Part shown: positions 52,601 through 61,900 of the stretch, piece by piece
How the letters are laid out: every line of letters begins with the position of its first letter
Numbering within the stretch: position 1 is the first letter of the stretch
Source of the DNA: Bog-950 sp044228435
GTDB lineage: Bacteria; Bacteroidota; Bacteroidia; Chitinophagales; LD1
Direction of reading: 5' to 3'
DNA length: 64,000 nucleotides
Assembly (NCBI GenBank): GCA_044228435.1
Contig: JBGAUW010000016.1
Coordinates: 70,578-134,577, forward strand
The notes under the pieces: generated by a model
Told to the model about the DNA's origin: nothing
Databases searched by the model: none
The model's input: the letters and a program-made list of their open reading frames with translations, nothing else
Program-made: the position numbers and the translations under genes

Positions 52601-55586
52601 TACCTCTAATAACAACATATTAAGCAATGGTGGTTTTGGTAAATCGTATCTTTTAACCACCAACGCTGGCAGCCAGTCAACGTTGACTAATTATCAATCC
52701 ACCCTGACCAGCCCACGTGAAACTGCTTCGTTGTTTGTAACCAGTGTGCCTTTTGTGCAGGTTAGTTCGTTCCCGTCTAACTTACATATCGATCTTACAT
52801 CTCCTACTCTATGTAATATCAATAACAAGGGCGTAGCTATTACAACACCTATAGCAGTGCCTGATGATATTGATGCTGCAGGCGTGCGCGGCACTACACC
52901 CGATGCAGGAGCCGATGAATGGACTATGCCAATACCGGCTGCGGGAACAGCAGCTGCCAGTGTAAACCCTGCCTGCCCTTCGGTTAATAACGTTATTTCA
53001 ATCAGTTCTGCCGGAGCTGCAAGCGGCAGTGAGTTTAGTTACCAATGGCAGGTAGATAATGGCGGTGGTTATGCCAACGTAACCAATACCGGTATTTACA
53101 CCGGCGCTACTACAACGACGCTTACACTTACCGGTTATACTACAGCTATAAATGGGTACAAGTACAGGCTGAACGTAAACCGTTGTTCACCTACAGTGGC
53201 TACCGGCTCATCGAACGAAGTTACGTTAGTAGTTACCTGCGATTACACGTGGACCGGCGCCTCAACGGTAGACAACAACTGGACGACGGCCACCAACTGG
53301 AACATAGGCGTTCCTGTTAACAGCTGCGCTACCAATGTAGTAATACCAAGCGGCACACCGCGCAACCCGGTATTAACCGGTGCGGTAAGCGTAGGCGACA
53401 TTACCCTTGGCGATAACAAAACGCTGGACTTAGGTTCGAACAACATTACAGCTTGCGGCAACTGGACCGGTGGTAGTACTACAGCATCTTCAGTAATAGG
53501 TGCGGGTAAAGTAATCCTAACCGGCGCCACCGCCCAAACACTCAGCGGCCGCACAGCCTTTACCACCCTTCACCTTGCTAAAACCACCGGCACCACCGCC
53601 ACCATGCAATCGGGTAGCGCCTTCGATATAAACACCGCGGTAGAATTAGAAAGCGGCACCCTTGCCACCGGCGGCGGCACGCTTACATTTAAGAGCACAT
53701 CTACTACCCAGATCGCAGTGTTAGATAACTTTACAACTGGCTACACCGGTAACCTAACCGGCAACATTACTGCCGAGCGTTACTACAGCACAACCGGTGT
53801 TACTAACCAGCACTACATGGGTAGCCCGGTAGCAACTACACTTGCACAATTTGGCGCAGGCAGCAGCAGCGGCTTTGTAACTCCTAAACCAACGTGTGAC
53901 GAAACTGCATTGGCCTCTACCTCGGTATACGGCAGCGTATTCAGCTACGACCAATCTAACGGCAGCAGCTGTTCACTGGCCGGCTGGAAAGTAGAAGCAG
54001 GCAGCACAGCAGCCACAGCAGCCAAAGGCTTCTCGGTTACTAAAACAGGCAGCAACGTATTAAGCGTAAGCGGAACCCCTAACACAGCAGCCAGCTACGG
54101 CCAAAGCGGCACTAATGCCGGCTGGAGCAACAGCAGCTTACAGGGCCGCCCAATGACAGCCGGCTGGGTATTGGTTAGTAACCCATACCTTGCTTACTTA
54201 GACTTTACTACACAGGGCGCACCTACCAACTTTACCAGCGAGGTAAAAGTATGGCGCACTACAGGAGCCTTTGCAGGCAGCTACCAGGATTTACAGCCCG
54301 GTGAAATGATAGCACCATTCCAGGGCTTCTTTGTACACAGCACCGCAACCGGCAGCTACCCAATCAATGGTAACAAGCGCACCCGCAGCACAGCAGGTAC
54401 CTTCCAGGCACAGGCTAACGACCAGCAACTGAGCATACTGGCCACCAACAACAACACTACCTTAGCCGATATAACCATGGTAGCCTTTAACAGCGATGCC
54501 ACCACCGGCTTTGATAACGACTACGATGCACAGAAAATAGCGGGCACCTTAGGCCGCCATACCTTATACACCTTAGGCGCCAACAACCTGTGGATGAGCA
54601 AAAACATACACAAGAGCATAGCCGAGACCAGCACCATTACCATGGGCTTTGAACCGGAAGTAGCAGGCACTTACACCTTCAGCTTTGATGGACTGAACAG
54701 CTTTGACCCGACCAGCTACATTATGCTGGAAGACAGAAAACTGGGCACCATGTATAACGTACGTAATGGCGACTACCAGTTTACCGCCGATAGCGCCGAC
54801 CAGTGGGAGCGCTTTGTATTACACTTTACACCGGCTGCAGAAGTAACAGCCACCGACGAAAACTGCAACAGCTTAGGCAACATCAACGTAACCCAGCCCG
54901 GCACTGCCAACTGGACCTACACACTTACCGATGCCAACAACGCCACTGTAGCTACCGGCACCCTGAACGAGACCACCCAAATCAGCACCGCAGTAGCAAC
55001 AGGCACCTATACCCTTACTTTAGTAGATAACAACAACTACACCGTTGCCAAAACAGTAACAGTAAACGGGGCAGGCGCAGTAGCGGCGGTATTTACCCCA
55101 TCGGTAAATGCCACCCAAACCAATATGCCCGTAAACTTTACCAGCAGCAGTGTAGCCACCAGCTACTACTGGGATTTTGGTGACGGCACTACCGAAAGCG
55201 GCCAGAACGTAATACACAGCTACGCTGATACCGGCACCTACACCGTAACGCTGATAGTAATAAGCGAAGGCGGATGCAGCACCAGCAGCAGCCAGACCGT
55301 AACAGTTAGCCAAACGGCTACAGGTATTGGAACAATAGCCAATGGTGGTCCAATCAGCATATGGAGCAACGGCGGCCGTGTGTATGTAGACTTTAGCAAA
55401 CAAAGCAAAGTAGAAGCGGAGATACAGATATACAACGTAATAGGCCAGGAGCTAGTAAACGAGAAGTTTGGCCGCAGCACCATTTACAGCAAACCGATAG
55501 CCAACATAGAGGTTGGTTACGTAATAGTAAAGGTTAAAAACGCCGGCAGCTTTACCACCAAAAAGGTATTAATTACAAATAACTAA
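43641..55586 (+). CDS. Giant modular T9SS surface protein (3,981 aa)
   Basis: A huge secreted protein. By position: signal peptide (residues 1-29); beta-helix block 1, Asn/Thr-rich (to about nt 46370), closing PDIGADEF; an Ig-like linker; beta-helix block 2 (nt 46750-48210), again ending PDIGADEF; a Fn3-like domain; two tandem [Fn3 + choice-of-anchor-J-like] modules (48517-50214); a BNR-neuraminidase-N-like domain (about 50215-50640); beta-helix block 3 closing PDAGADEW (about 52920); an Ig-like domain; the C-terminal module shared with the next gene (from 53250); a PKD domain (WDFGDGT, about 55167); and a T9SS sorting domain (EIQIYNVIGQELVNE ... VGYVIVKVKNAG). No catalytic motif seen; adhesin or structural surface fibre is the likely role. 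A strong terminator follows. Confidence 0.93.
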   Translation: MGIFTILKPGRSFFAILLFLLTAAGAANAQVAVTVDFPTRTTPNLAASYTSLANAITALNTVTAISGGPVTLTCAAAGAENAPVGGFSISYTAATTSANYFVLNGNGSTITAATQTAGANNDAIFKIIGSDYLTLQNFTMLEKSTNTTSTLASNNMTEFGVALFYASTTNGAKNNTIKDCTIDLTRTYTNTFGIYSNSTSTATALTTTSSPTAATGNNSGLSIIGNTITDVNVGILVLGPTAAAAHNDGLIIGGSVANANTISNYGTGAQATSYANVTGTINGIVIRNTKNFDVSNNNITSSAGAVTVSTLRGIFVTSFSNAPTGTITNKINNNTLSVRTGNTSGAVEGILLESTTGNATTTLEVKSNNFTTFGHTVASSGAVNFIKNQTAVLSHDISDNTFTALALTNTGAVTFIDDAQSIPNGGSMTISDNRIVTSFSKTSSSGNVTFFSSNASSVTGSTLTINNNNFSNITLSGTLIFTGIDNTDGASGTSAPVKTIANNTFSSISGSSGGHNFITVNYGGVGSVVSSNTITNNSTTGTPVYLALGANLQGVTASSNTITGNTSSAFTGIACATPTATISLNTVANNTATGTTGSKGITVTNPTTVTLDQNLINNLNCTANGPVTGIVLSGGTTTNVTNNTINTLYNNSGSGTISGITYSSGTTVNISKNKIYDLSGSSSGTLIAGISYSNSATTANISNNLIGDLRATAASSTTAIVGIDMTTAGANSALNVYYNTIYINASSSGANFGTAGIYHAAVATATTAALDLRNNIVVNTSTPAGTGLAIAYRKSNTSLVNYASTSNNNLLYAGTGSNRYLYYADGSNNDPAGSLATYKTRMSPRDAGSVTENPTWVTTTGSSANFLHINTTTATQIEGGAAAISGYADDFDGNTRSATTPDIGADEFAGVAQDLTGPVISYTALAATCVTGNRTLTATITDASGVPTSGAGLPVLYWRINAGAYSAATGSFVSGNTYSFSFGAGAAFGETVSYYIVAQDVVTTPNVNASPTGASGFTANPPAASTAPTTPSSYTLIAPMGGVYTVGTAGGSSFSSLTAAVAAYNSALCFTGDVTFSLTNATATPYNTTNGETFPITINSNANSGSYTLTIKPATGVSPVITAANITATLSLSGAKNVIIDGSNTSGGTSKDLTITNTNTVGVTVLLINGAQNNIVKNNVLQGVSTSGLGSVVAISTSSTVGNSNNTIQNNDITRGATSPSIGVGNLGSLGFPNANNVITGNRIFDWSTAGISDLGYSNATVYSNNEIYEVATQTTALAGFFPQATNINGFTFSGNYIHDLKSSNAGLIYGIYLYDISTTAVGTIVNNMIDLNTAASTQLLGIYDNTATGEQFDIYFNTIRISGTATGSSGSAAYWRNQTSTANLRNNILINTRTGGTGTGTTKHYAIKQTVATTALTSDYNNIYNSTGTNNVFGYSPSADRADIAAWRTANSGKDVNSQSQAVTFTSSQLHVDNANGTNINFINQKGVAISTVSTDYDGDTRCTASCTGSAVPDIGADEFTPAGCASPAFGTVTTTATTASVPFTCSGCTPALSYIVEYGAVGYTPSAAGTYTSGVTTSTSPASLPASGSLSPNTSYDVYIRQDCSSNATGYSSNTKTTITTIPNCATPTSPANAATGVCFNNTPFAWSVPVGGAAGYKFYLGTDGAGTSTPTNGINGTNVGNVLTATVTALVPNTTYYWQVKPTNAGGDATGCPIYSFTTATSAETTPVTANFEACFDWIVVNDATNKWVQGTATNNGGSKGVYISNDNGVSNAYSIGTAQVSHFYKDITIPAGQTVINLSFDWKGQGESVSADRLRVYDAPTTVTPVAGTDLGTTNQVGAANYNLSSTYATVNIPLSASDAGTTRRIIFSWKNDNSLGSQPPAAIDNISITSSAPAAPLCANYTTPANAATGICSPGSLNWTAPGSGSAPTGYKLYFGTDGAGVTNPTTVVNGTNLGNVLTYGFSGLSAGTTYYWKVVPTNVTGDATGCAIQSFTTSGSVAETTTPISDDFENCPEWTIVNAATNKWISGSATNNGGSKSMYISNDNGTTNAYSNTSQTSHFYRDVTFPAGQTIYNFSFDLKGLQETFSGTVYDHLMVYIAPTSVTPVAGTPASSSTTLSGATLLYNQTIDFTGWTNVIVPLTSTQVGNASANSTMRIIFTWQNDGTTSVTPPAAVDNISITSAAPVPMVISSITGTQQTGPIVQGSSNNNMLRINVDVTGSTGGISLTALTVSGANNTSNADFGTIKLFTGTSSAPTGGALATTTLASPTFSSFSSALATGTNYFWVTYDVVSGATPGNVGDVIIPSGGMTFTATSPAVTPTGQPTLAINPAGNRPILGAMCGSNYTINNTIATGVNGANYNYNSFTEAINDLNLLGLSCSVVFNVKDGQTFNEKTPAITTSGTSTKTITFQRDNSTGVKPTLVGTTGVSTINDAVVQLNGVDYLRWDGINIADNASNTNNTTRFEYGVFLNGLAGNGCKNNIFKNSNVSLTTANTSTRGIYTYGAGGTGGDNSNNQFLNLQVSNVVDGYDFSGYGSPDDNNNEINTEAGGTSSITNIGSSSNSGNYGVVISYQTNFKLKNTTISNIVGSSSSDNYGFYGSFGTLNTMEITGNTIQNINPGTVWEVIGINIIDGSAATISKNTIKNITAGAYVEGIHITGTSLVATIDSNIIGGPGATLTSTKTSTEVHGINCYLAGADGQLIRGNVISNLEATAAGVTSVYGISIGTEDCEVIGNTLQNFNSNGTGTAVYQIAISGEAGSNYALIKNNTISNFSVTGVSDVWAIYAEGYNSVVEGNTITAIKATSSNSSGIATGGDDCEVRSNTIRGITSAANNKLAGALGLYGAGINMVEKNVIDSVVSTGTTGAIALGITVDGSFGGTFNITNNMVSKIIANGSNITTGGVRGISSENGATSRVYNNTVYLEGTSTNAAHTSGALFLSGNGSLDYRNNILVNNYNPTTGTAASCVYSTRSAANTLSQIATTSNNNILSNGGFGKSYLLTTNAGSQSTLTNYQSTLTSPRETASLFVTSVPFVQVSSFPSNLHIDLTSPTLCNINNKGVAITTPIAVPDDIDAAGVRGTTPDAGADEWTMPIPAAGTAAASVNPACPSVNNVISISSAGAASGSEFSYQWQVDNGGGYANVTNTGIYTGATTTTLTLTGYTTAINGYKYRLNVNRCSPTVATGSSNEVTLVVTCDYTWTGASTVDNNWTTATNWNIGVPVNSCATNVVIPSGTPRNPVLTGAVSVGDITLGDNKTLDLGSNNITACGNWTGGSTTASSVIGAGKVILTGATAQTLSGRTAFTTLHLAKTTGTTATMQSGSAFDINTAVELESGTLATGGGTLTFKSTSTTQIAVLDNFTTGYTGNLTGNITAERYYSTTGVTNQHYMGSPVATTLAQFGAGSSSGFVTPKPTCDETALASTSVYGSVFSYDQSNGSSCSLAGWKVEAGSTAATAAKGFSVTKTGSNVLSVSGTPNTAASYGQSGTNAGWSNSSLQGRPMTAGWVLVSNPYLAYLDFTTQGAPTNFTSEVKVWRTTGAFAGSYQDLQPGEMIAPFQGFFVHSTATGSYPINGNKRTRSTAGTFQAQANDQQLSILATNNNTTLADITMVAFNSDATTGFDNDYDAQKIAGTLGRHTLYTLGANNLWMSKNIHKSIAETSTITMGFEPEVAGTYTFSFDGLNSFDPTSYIMLEDRKLGTMYNVRNGDYQFTADSADQWERFVLHFTPAAEVTATDENCNSLGNINVTQPGTANWTYTLTDANNATVATGTLNETTQISTAVATGTYTLTLVDNNNYTVAKTVTVNGAGAVAAVFTPSVNATQTNMPVNFTSSSVATSYYWDFGDGTTESGQNVIHSYADTGTYTVTLIVISEGGCSTSSSQTVTVSQTATGIGTIANGGPISIWSNGGRVYVDFSKQSKVEAEIQIYNVIGQELVNEKFGRSTIYSKPIANIEVGYVIVKVKNAGSFTTKKVLITNN
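48517..50214 (+). repeat. Tandem Fn3 + choice-of-anchor-J module pair inside the giant gene
   Basis: Two consecutive copies of about 850 bp. Each starts with a PANAATG(V/I)C domain holding GYK(F/L)Y(L/F)GTDGAG and TTYYW(Q/K)V, and goes on with FE-C-x-W-(I/T)VN-AT NKW, ATNNGGSK, YISNDNG and PAGQT. Similarity is clear at protein level but the DNA has diverged, so the duplication is not recent. Confidence 0.75.
53250..54364 (+). repeat. Shared surface module, copy 1 (visible part)
   Basis: This 1,115-bp stretch matches 62886-64000 at a fixed offset of 9,636 bp with no insertion or deletion. I estimate roughly 95% identity by eye. The encoded part runs from TWTGASTVDNNWTTATNW past GFFVHSTATGSYP. 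The match probably continues beyond the window end in copy 2. Confidence 0.9.
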
Positions 55587-55607
55587 ACCCGTAACAGGTA
55601 TAGTATA

Positions 55608-55639
55608 AAGGCGCCCGCTTACAGCGAGGCGCCTTTTTT
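55608..55639 (+). terminator. Rho-independent terminator after the giant gene
   Basis: Perfect 8-bp stem AAGGCGCC/GGCGCCTT with a 12-base loop, 22 bp past the stop, followed by a run of six T. Separates the two giant genes. Confidence 0.85.
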
Positions 55640-55854
55640 GTTTCTACAATAACATTGTAACGGGATTTTGGACACCGCTGTCTTCTTTTTTTAACACAAA
55701 ATGGTGGGCCTTTCACTCTCAAAATAAAGTAACTAACATTTAGTTAACTCTTTAATAACCTGCAAAGGCTTGACAAGCAGCCCCTCTGCCTGTATTTTAG
55801 GGTGGCAAGGGCTAAAAAGCATATATTATTTTATCATTAATACACAGGTTTAGA

Positions 55855-55885
55855 TTGGGACTGGCTGTTAATTTGTATATTTTTG
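55855..55885 (+). promoter_or_regulatory. Promoter of the second giant gene
   Basis: TTG at 55855-55857, 20 bases, then TATTTTTG at 55878-55885 (TAnnTTTG), 52 bp before the ATG. With the terminator at 55608 this makes the second gene its own transcription unit. The rest of the 351-bp gap (55587-55937) holds no ORF. Confidence 0.55.
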
Positions 55886-55937
55886 CGGCGCAAAGCGGTT
55901 TTTGGACAAAACATAACTCGGCACATAAAATTTAAGT

Positions 55938-58900
55938 ATGAAAAAAGCACTACGCATCCTCGCGTTATTGGCGTTTGTATTATTGGTAAATACCCAAGTT
56001 TGGGCGCAAACCACTTTAGTTACTTATACATTTGATGGTTCGGGCCTTACAGGTAGTACCAACGTAACCTCTGCTAGCGGGGTAAGCCCAACTATGACGG
56101 CCAGTGTTGCAGCATCATACTTCCAGGGAAATCCCACAAGCGGAATGGCGGCATCTTTTGCTACTAGCGGAGCCACTAAGTACCTGGAGTTAACGATGAC
56201 CACAACTGGTTATTCTAACATAAAAGTTTCTTTCGACGGGCGCTCATCAAGTGCAGGTTCTATATGGAATGTTTCCGGAGATCCGACAGGAGGCACAACT
56301 ATCGCATCAACCGGAGTTAGCTTAACTTGTAATAATGGTAGTTACGCGTCATTAGCTAGTACTGCATTGTCTGCAACAGGAGCTTATGATAACAAAAGTT
56401 CTGTACGGCTTAGATTTATCTGCGGTGGTACATCTGCTACCATGCGTATTGACAATATTATTATTACAGGTACAGCGCAGGCAACTGGTGTTAGCTTTAC
56501 CTCAACTACAAGCAGTGGAACAAATGTTGATTGGACAAACGGTACAGGTGCTAAAAGAGCGGTATTTATGGCTTTGGCAAGCACGGGCTCTGCAGCACCT
56601 GTTATTAATACTACCTATACTGCCAATACCGCTTATGGCTCGGGCAGCCAAATAGGCTCTACCGGTTGGTATTGTATATTTAATGGCACTACGCATGCTT
56701 CAGGTGTAACTGTAAGCAATTTGGCAGGATCGAGCACTTACCGCGTTATGGTTTGTGAATACGATGGTGCGGCAGCGGCTGAGAAATATAATTACTATGA
56801 CCTGGGCACTAATAATCCTGCAAACGTAACTACGCTTAGCGCATCGGGGCCTGGCATTACCGGCGCAGCAACTACGACAGCTTTTACTACTACTTATGGC
56901 ACTGTATCAGCCGCCCAAACATTTACGGTAGGCGGCACTAACCTTACGGCAAACCTTATTGCTACTGCCCCAACAGGCTTTGAGGTTTCGGATAATGGAA
57001 CAACTTATGGTGGCACAGCAACCTTTGCGCAAAGCAGCGGCACAGCAAGCGGAACCCTTTATCTCCGCTTAAAGGCAGACGCTTCGGCTGGCTCTTATAA
57101 CTCCCAGAACGTGGTGCTTTCCAGTACAGGGGCTACCTCGCAAAATATTACTACACCGGCCAGCGGAAACGTAGTAAATACTAAAACACTTACTATTACG
57201 GGTGTAACGGCCAGCAATAAGGTATATAACCAAAGTGCGGCTGTAACAGTAAATGGTACAGCGGCTTATAGTGGTTTAGCAAATAGCGAGTCCTTCGCTG
57301 TAACTTCTTCGGGCACTTTCGTATTTCCGGATGCAAATGTTGGTACAAACAAAACTCTTACCGGCCTTACTTACAATGCCCCATCGGCTAACTATACAGT
57401 AACACAGCCAACTGTTACGGCAAGCATTACTGCCGTTAACCTTACTACCACAGGGGCTGTGGCGCAGGATAAGCCATACGATGCTACTAACGCCGCAACC
57501 ATAACCGGTACTACACTGGTAGGTGTATTAAGCGGAGATAATGTAACTGTAGGCGGGGGTGGTACCTTTGCCAGCGTAAACGTAGGCACTAACATACCTG
57601 TAACAGCTGCGCTTACCTTAGGGGGCACCCATGGCGGAAATTATACGCTTACCCAGCCAACCGGGCTAACTGCTAATATTACGGCAGCGCCTGTTGCACT
57701 GGGCAATTACTTATTTACAGGTACATCGTGCGCCAGTTATGGTGCTACCGGTGTACCTGCCAACATAAGTTTCAATAACATAGCACCCACAGGTATTACC
57801 TGTAACAGTAACGTAGCAAACGCATTTAGCGGCAACACAACATGGCCGGGGAGTTTCAGTACTGCTAAGTATCTGGAATTTACTATAACCATCAATAGTG
57901 GCTATCAATTGCTTGCAAGCAGCCTTGTTATGGATGTTTGGCGCTCATCGGCCGGTGCTACTAACTATGCGGTAAGAAGCAGCGTTGATAGCTATGCCGC
58001 CGATATTGCTACCGGTACCGCATCTACCACACCAACCACTAAAACAATTACGCTTGGTTCACCTACTTACGAAGGCCTTACATCAAGTATTACGTTCCGT
58101 ATTTATGGATGGGGCGGCACATCGGGCGACTGGAGGCTGGATAACATTACCCTGAATGGAATTGTAGATGCGCTTGCCACACCCGTTTTAAATGGTGCTG
58201 CCACAGCCTCTGCATTTACTACCACTTATGGCACCGCAAGCACAGCACAATCATTTGCTATTTCCGGCTCAAGCCTTTCTTCATCCATTACAGCTACGGC
58301 ACCTACCGGTTTTGAGGTATCCAGCGATGGAACCACATACGGTGCTACTGCTACCTACCCGCAAAGCGGTGGCACTGCCACCGGAACTGTTTATGTAAGA
58401 CTAAAAGCTAATGCAGCTGTAGGTACAAGTATTTACAATGGGCAGAACGTTGCTATCAGCAGCGGGGTTACTACAATAAATATTACCACTGCAGCCAGCG
58501 GCAACCAGGTTAGTGCAAAAGCATTGGATGTTACAGCCAGCGCACAGTCAAAAACATATGGCACCGCGCTTACATTAGGGGCTGGGCAAACAACATTTAC
58601 TTCATCAGGTATAGCCAATAGCGAAACCATAGGTTCGGTTACTTTGGCAAGCACCGGCGCAGTTGCTACAGCAGCACCGGGCGGTTATAACATTGTTCCG
58701 TCGTTAGCTACGGGCGGTACTTTTACTGCATCTAATTATAGCATTAACTACATTAATGGCACACTTACAGTAAATAAGGCCACGCCTACAATTACGGTTA
58801 CCGGTTCAAGCAGCTATGCTATCACTGGTTCAGCAGTTGGCCCTAATACCTATTCGGCGCCTGCAGTTGGGGGAGGAGCAGCGCCATCGGGCACTGTAAC

Positions 58901-61900
58901 TTTCAGCTATGTGGGTACCGGCGGCACTACGTATGGGCCAAGTGCTACCCGCCCAAGTGCAATTGGCACTTACACTGCTACAGCTTCTATTGCGGCTGAT
59001 GTTAATTACAACAGTGCTACATCGGCTGCGTTTGCATTTAGCATTACCGGCAGTGCCAATAGCGATATTGTTTATAATTCTGCTTCTTCGGCCAGCCAAA
59101 ATCAGGATATAGATTATACAGCTTATCAGGCAGCAACCATTACCAATACTTTAGCTAATAATGCGAACGGCAGTATAGGTGTAATGGGCTTTACCCTGCG
59201 CGATGGCGGTGCTGCCACCGATGCGGATAACAACGCCACTACTCTTACCGATATTTCATTTAGCGTAACTAACGTGGCTAATATTCGTTCGGCGGCTATA
59301 TTTAATGGCAATAGCCTTATTGCAGCAGTAGCTGTAAACGGCACTTCGCCAATTACCTTTACCGGCCTTTCGGTGGTTTGCCCTGATGATCAAACACTGG
59401 CTCTTAACCTACGCGTTACGTTTAACACAACTGTTACCGATAAGCAGAAAATGGTATTTACTGTTTCAAGTGCTACAGCGCTTTCAAGCGGGTCGGTATT
59501 TGCAGCAGCCAATGCCGGTGCAGCACAAAGCGATAACGTTACCGCAGCGGTTAACCGTATTGCGGTATCTGCTTCTAAACTGGTTTTTGTTCAGGGTCCT
59601 TCTAATACAGGTGCCAATGCGGCTATGAGCCCTTCTGTTACGGTTAAGGCAAGCGATGCAAACGGCAACACCGATATTGATTATACCGGCACAGTAACCA
59701 TTACTTCTACCGGTACTTTAAGTGGCACTTCTACTAATACTGCAGCGCTTAGCAGCGGTTTAGCTACGTTTAGCAATATTGTGCATAGTACAGCAGGTAC
59801 AAGCCTTACTTTAACGGCTTCACTATCTCCACTAACATCAACCGGCGCAAGTTCAACTTTCGATATTACCTCTATAGTTTATGCTAATAACGATTGGCGT
59901 TCACTTACCCCCGGTACCTGGACTTCAACATCGGGTGCGGGAACTGCAACCTGGGAGCGCTATTCGGGCGGAACCTGGAGCCCTGCCACCGGTACTTCAC
60001 CAACCGGCACTGCCAATGTATATATTGCACATAACATACAAATACCAACAGCCGGTGGCTCGTATGGCGGCGCAAGTATTACTATACTGCCGGGAGCAAC
60101 TCTTACATGGGGCAGTTCATCTCCATGGACAGCTAAAAACATGCATATCTATAGCACCGCCACTTTACAAATAGATACCCGTTTTACCATGGATGCGGCG
60201 GGTACTTTTGAAGTAGAGGATGCAGGTTTGGTTAACTTTAATTATTCTGGTTATTCAACTACTAATCTAAGTTCTTCGTTATGGAACGGTACTGAAGATT
60301 TTCATCCTAACTCAGTATTTACTATCCAGGATTTCTCGAGCGCCTCAGCCGATTTGTTTATACCGGTTGCCAGTGATATTACAGCCAATGCATACAATGG
60401 TTACACTGCTTGCTTTGGTAATCTGGTATTTAATTCAGGCACGTCGGGTACCTTTACATTGTTATCAGACGCATTTAATAAAAACCTTACTCACAACGAT
60501 CTTATATTTAAATCACCTTCTGGTTCATCTACCTCTACAATGCGTATGAACACAACCGGCTATACCGTTGGTATAGGTGGTAACCTGATAATGGATGCAT
60601 CGCTGGTTCGCTCATTAAGCTGCTTAAATGTAGTTGCTACTGCCACTATAAACATTAAGAAGAACCTGATTAATAACTCTTCGGCTTCATTTACTGTGCT
60701 CAACAACACCGGGTCTTCTTCGGTTACCATTAATATTGATAGTAACCTTACAGTGCCTAACAGCGGCACAGTAAATATGAACGGAGCATCGGGCACCAGC
60801 ACGGCTACTTCGGTTATTAATGTTAAGGGGGATGTTGCTTTTGGAACAGGCGCTACGCTTACATCTACGGCTACATCAAACAGCGCTGTTAATTTTAGCG
60901 GTACAGGCGATGGACTTACAGCAGCTACTACGCAAACAGTTGATATTGCATCAACTGCCGCAACCCGCAATCAGTATGTCGACTTTACCGTTAAGAGTGG
61001 TGCTTATGTGCAACTTTTAAATTCAAATTTAGATTTAGGAAAAAACAGTTCGGTTACTGTGGCCAATGGCGGAACGTTAGATTTTAGTTTTAACGGCACC
61101 ACGGCTCTAAACCTTACCAGCTACTCAACCGGCACTAACTTTACATCTGCTACGGGCAGCACTTTAAAAATTACTTCGCCTAACGGTTGTAATAATACGT
61201 CGGGCACTGTGGGTAACGTGCAAACTACCAATGCCCCTACATACAATCAAACCGCAACTTTCTGGTTTATGGGTAAGGCTAACCAAATCACCGGAACTAT
61301 TTTCGGTGCAGGTGGCAGCGCGGATAGAATTATTTATGTAAAACTATTGGATAATACCATCACTTTATCACCAGTTGTGCCGGTAACCATTGGCGGCGGT
61401 GGTAAGGTTGAAGTTCAAAAAGGCATTGTGGTAAACACACCTGCGGCCGACTTTATAGGTGGTACAGGTAAACTGATTATGTCGGATGGTGTTTACCAAA
61501 ATTCAGAAACGGCCAGCATTGTACCTATTTTAGGTGGTAGCAGCACATCCAATTATACGCTTACCGGTGGCACAGTTGAGTTGAATGCTGCGGCCGACCA
61601 GGTGCTAAGAGGCGGGGTTGACTACTATAACTTAACGTTTAGCAATAGCGGCACTAAAACACTTTCAAGTGCATTACCTGCTAACAGCCTTAACGAGCTG
61701 GTTACAATAAAAGATGCGGCCATTCTGGATGTAGAAAATAAAGAATTTAGCGGCGATGCAGGCTTAACAATGTTAAACACTTCGCGCTTTAGGCTTAGCA
61801 TGCTTAACACAACTTTACCGCAACTTACCGGTATTAATGCACCTTATATACTTACCGGTGGTACTGTTGAGTTGTATGGAAGTTCATCTGTCCAAACACA

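Noticed and set aside
44201..55483. Many Val/Leu/Pro-rich minus-strand ORFs across the first giant gene
   Set aside because: They mirror the Thr/Asn/Gly-rich repeats of the sense frame and appear at the same places in both copies of the shared module.
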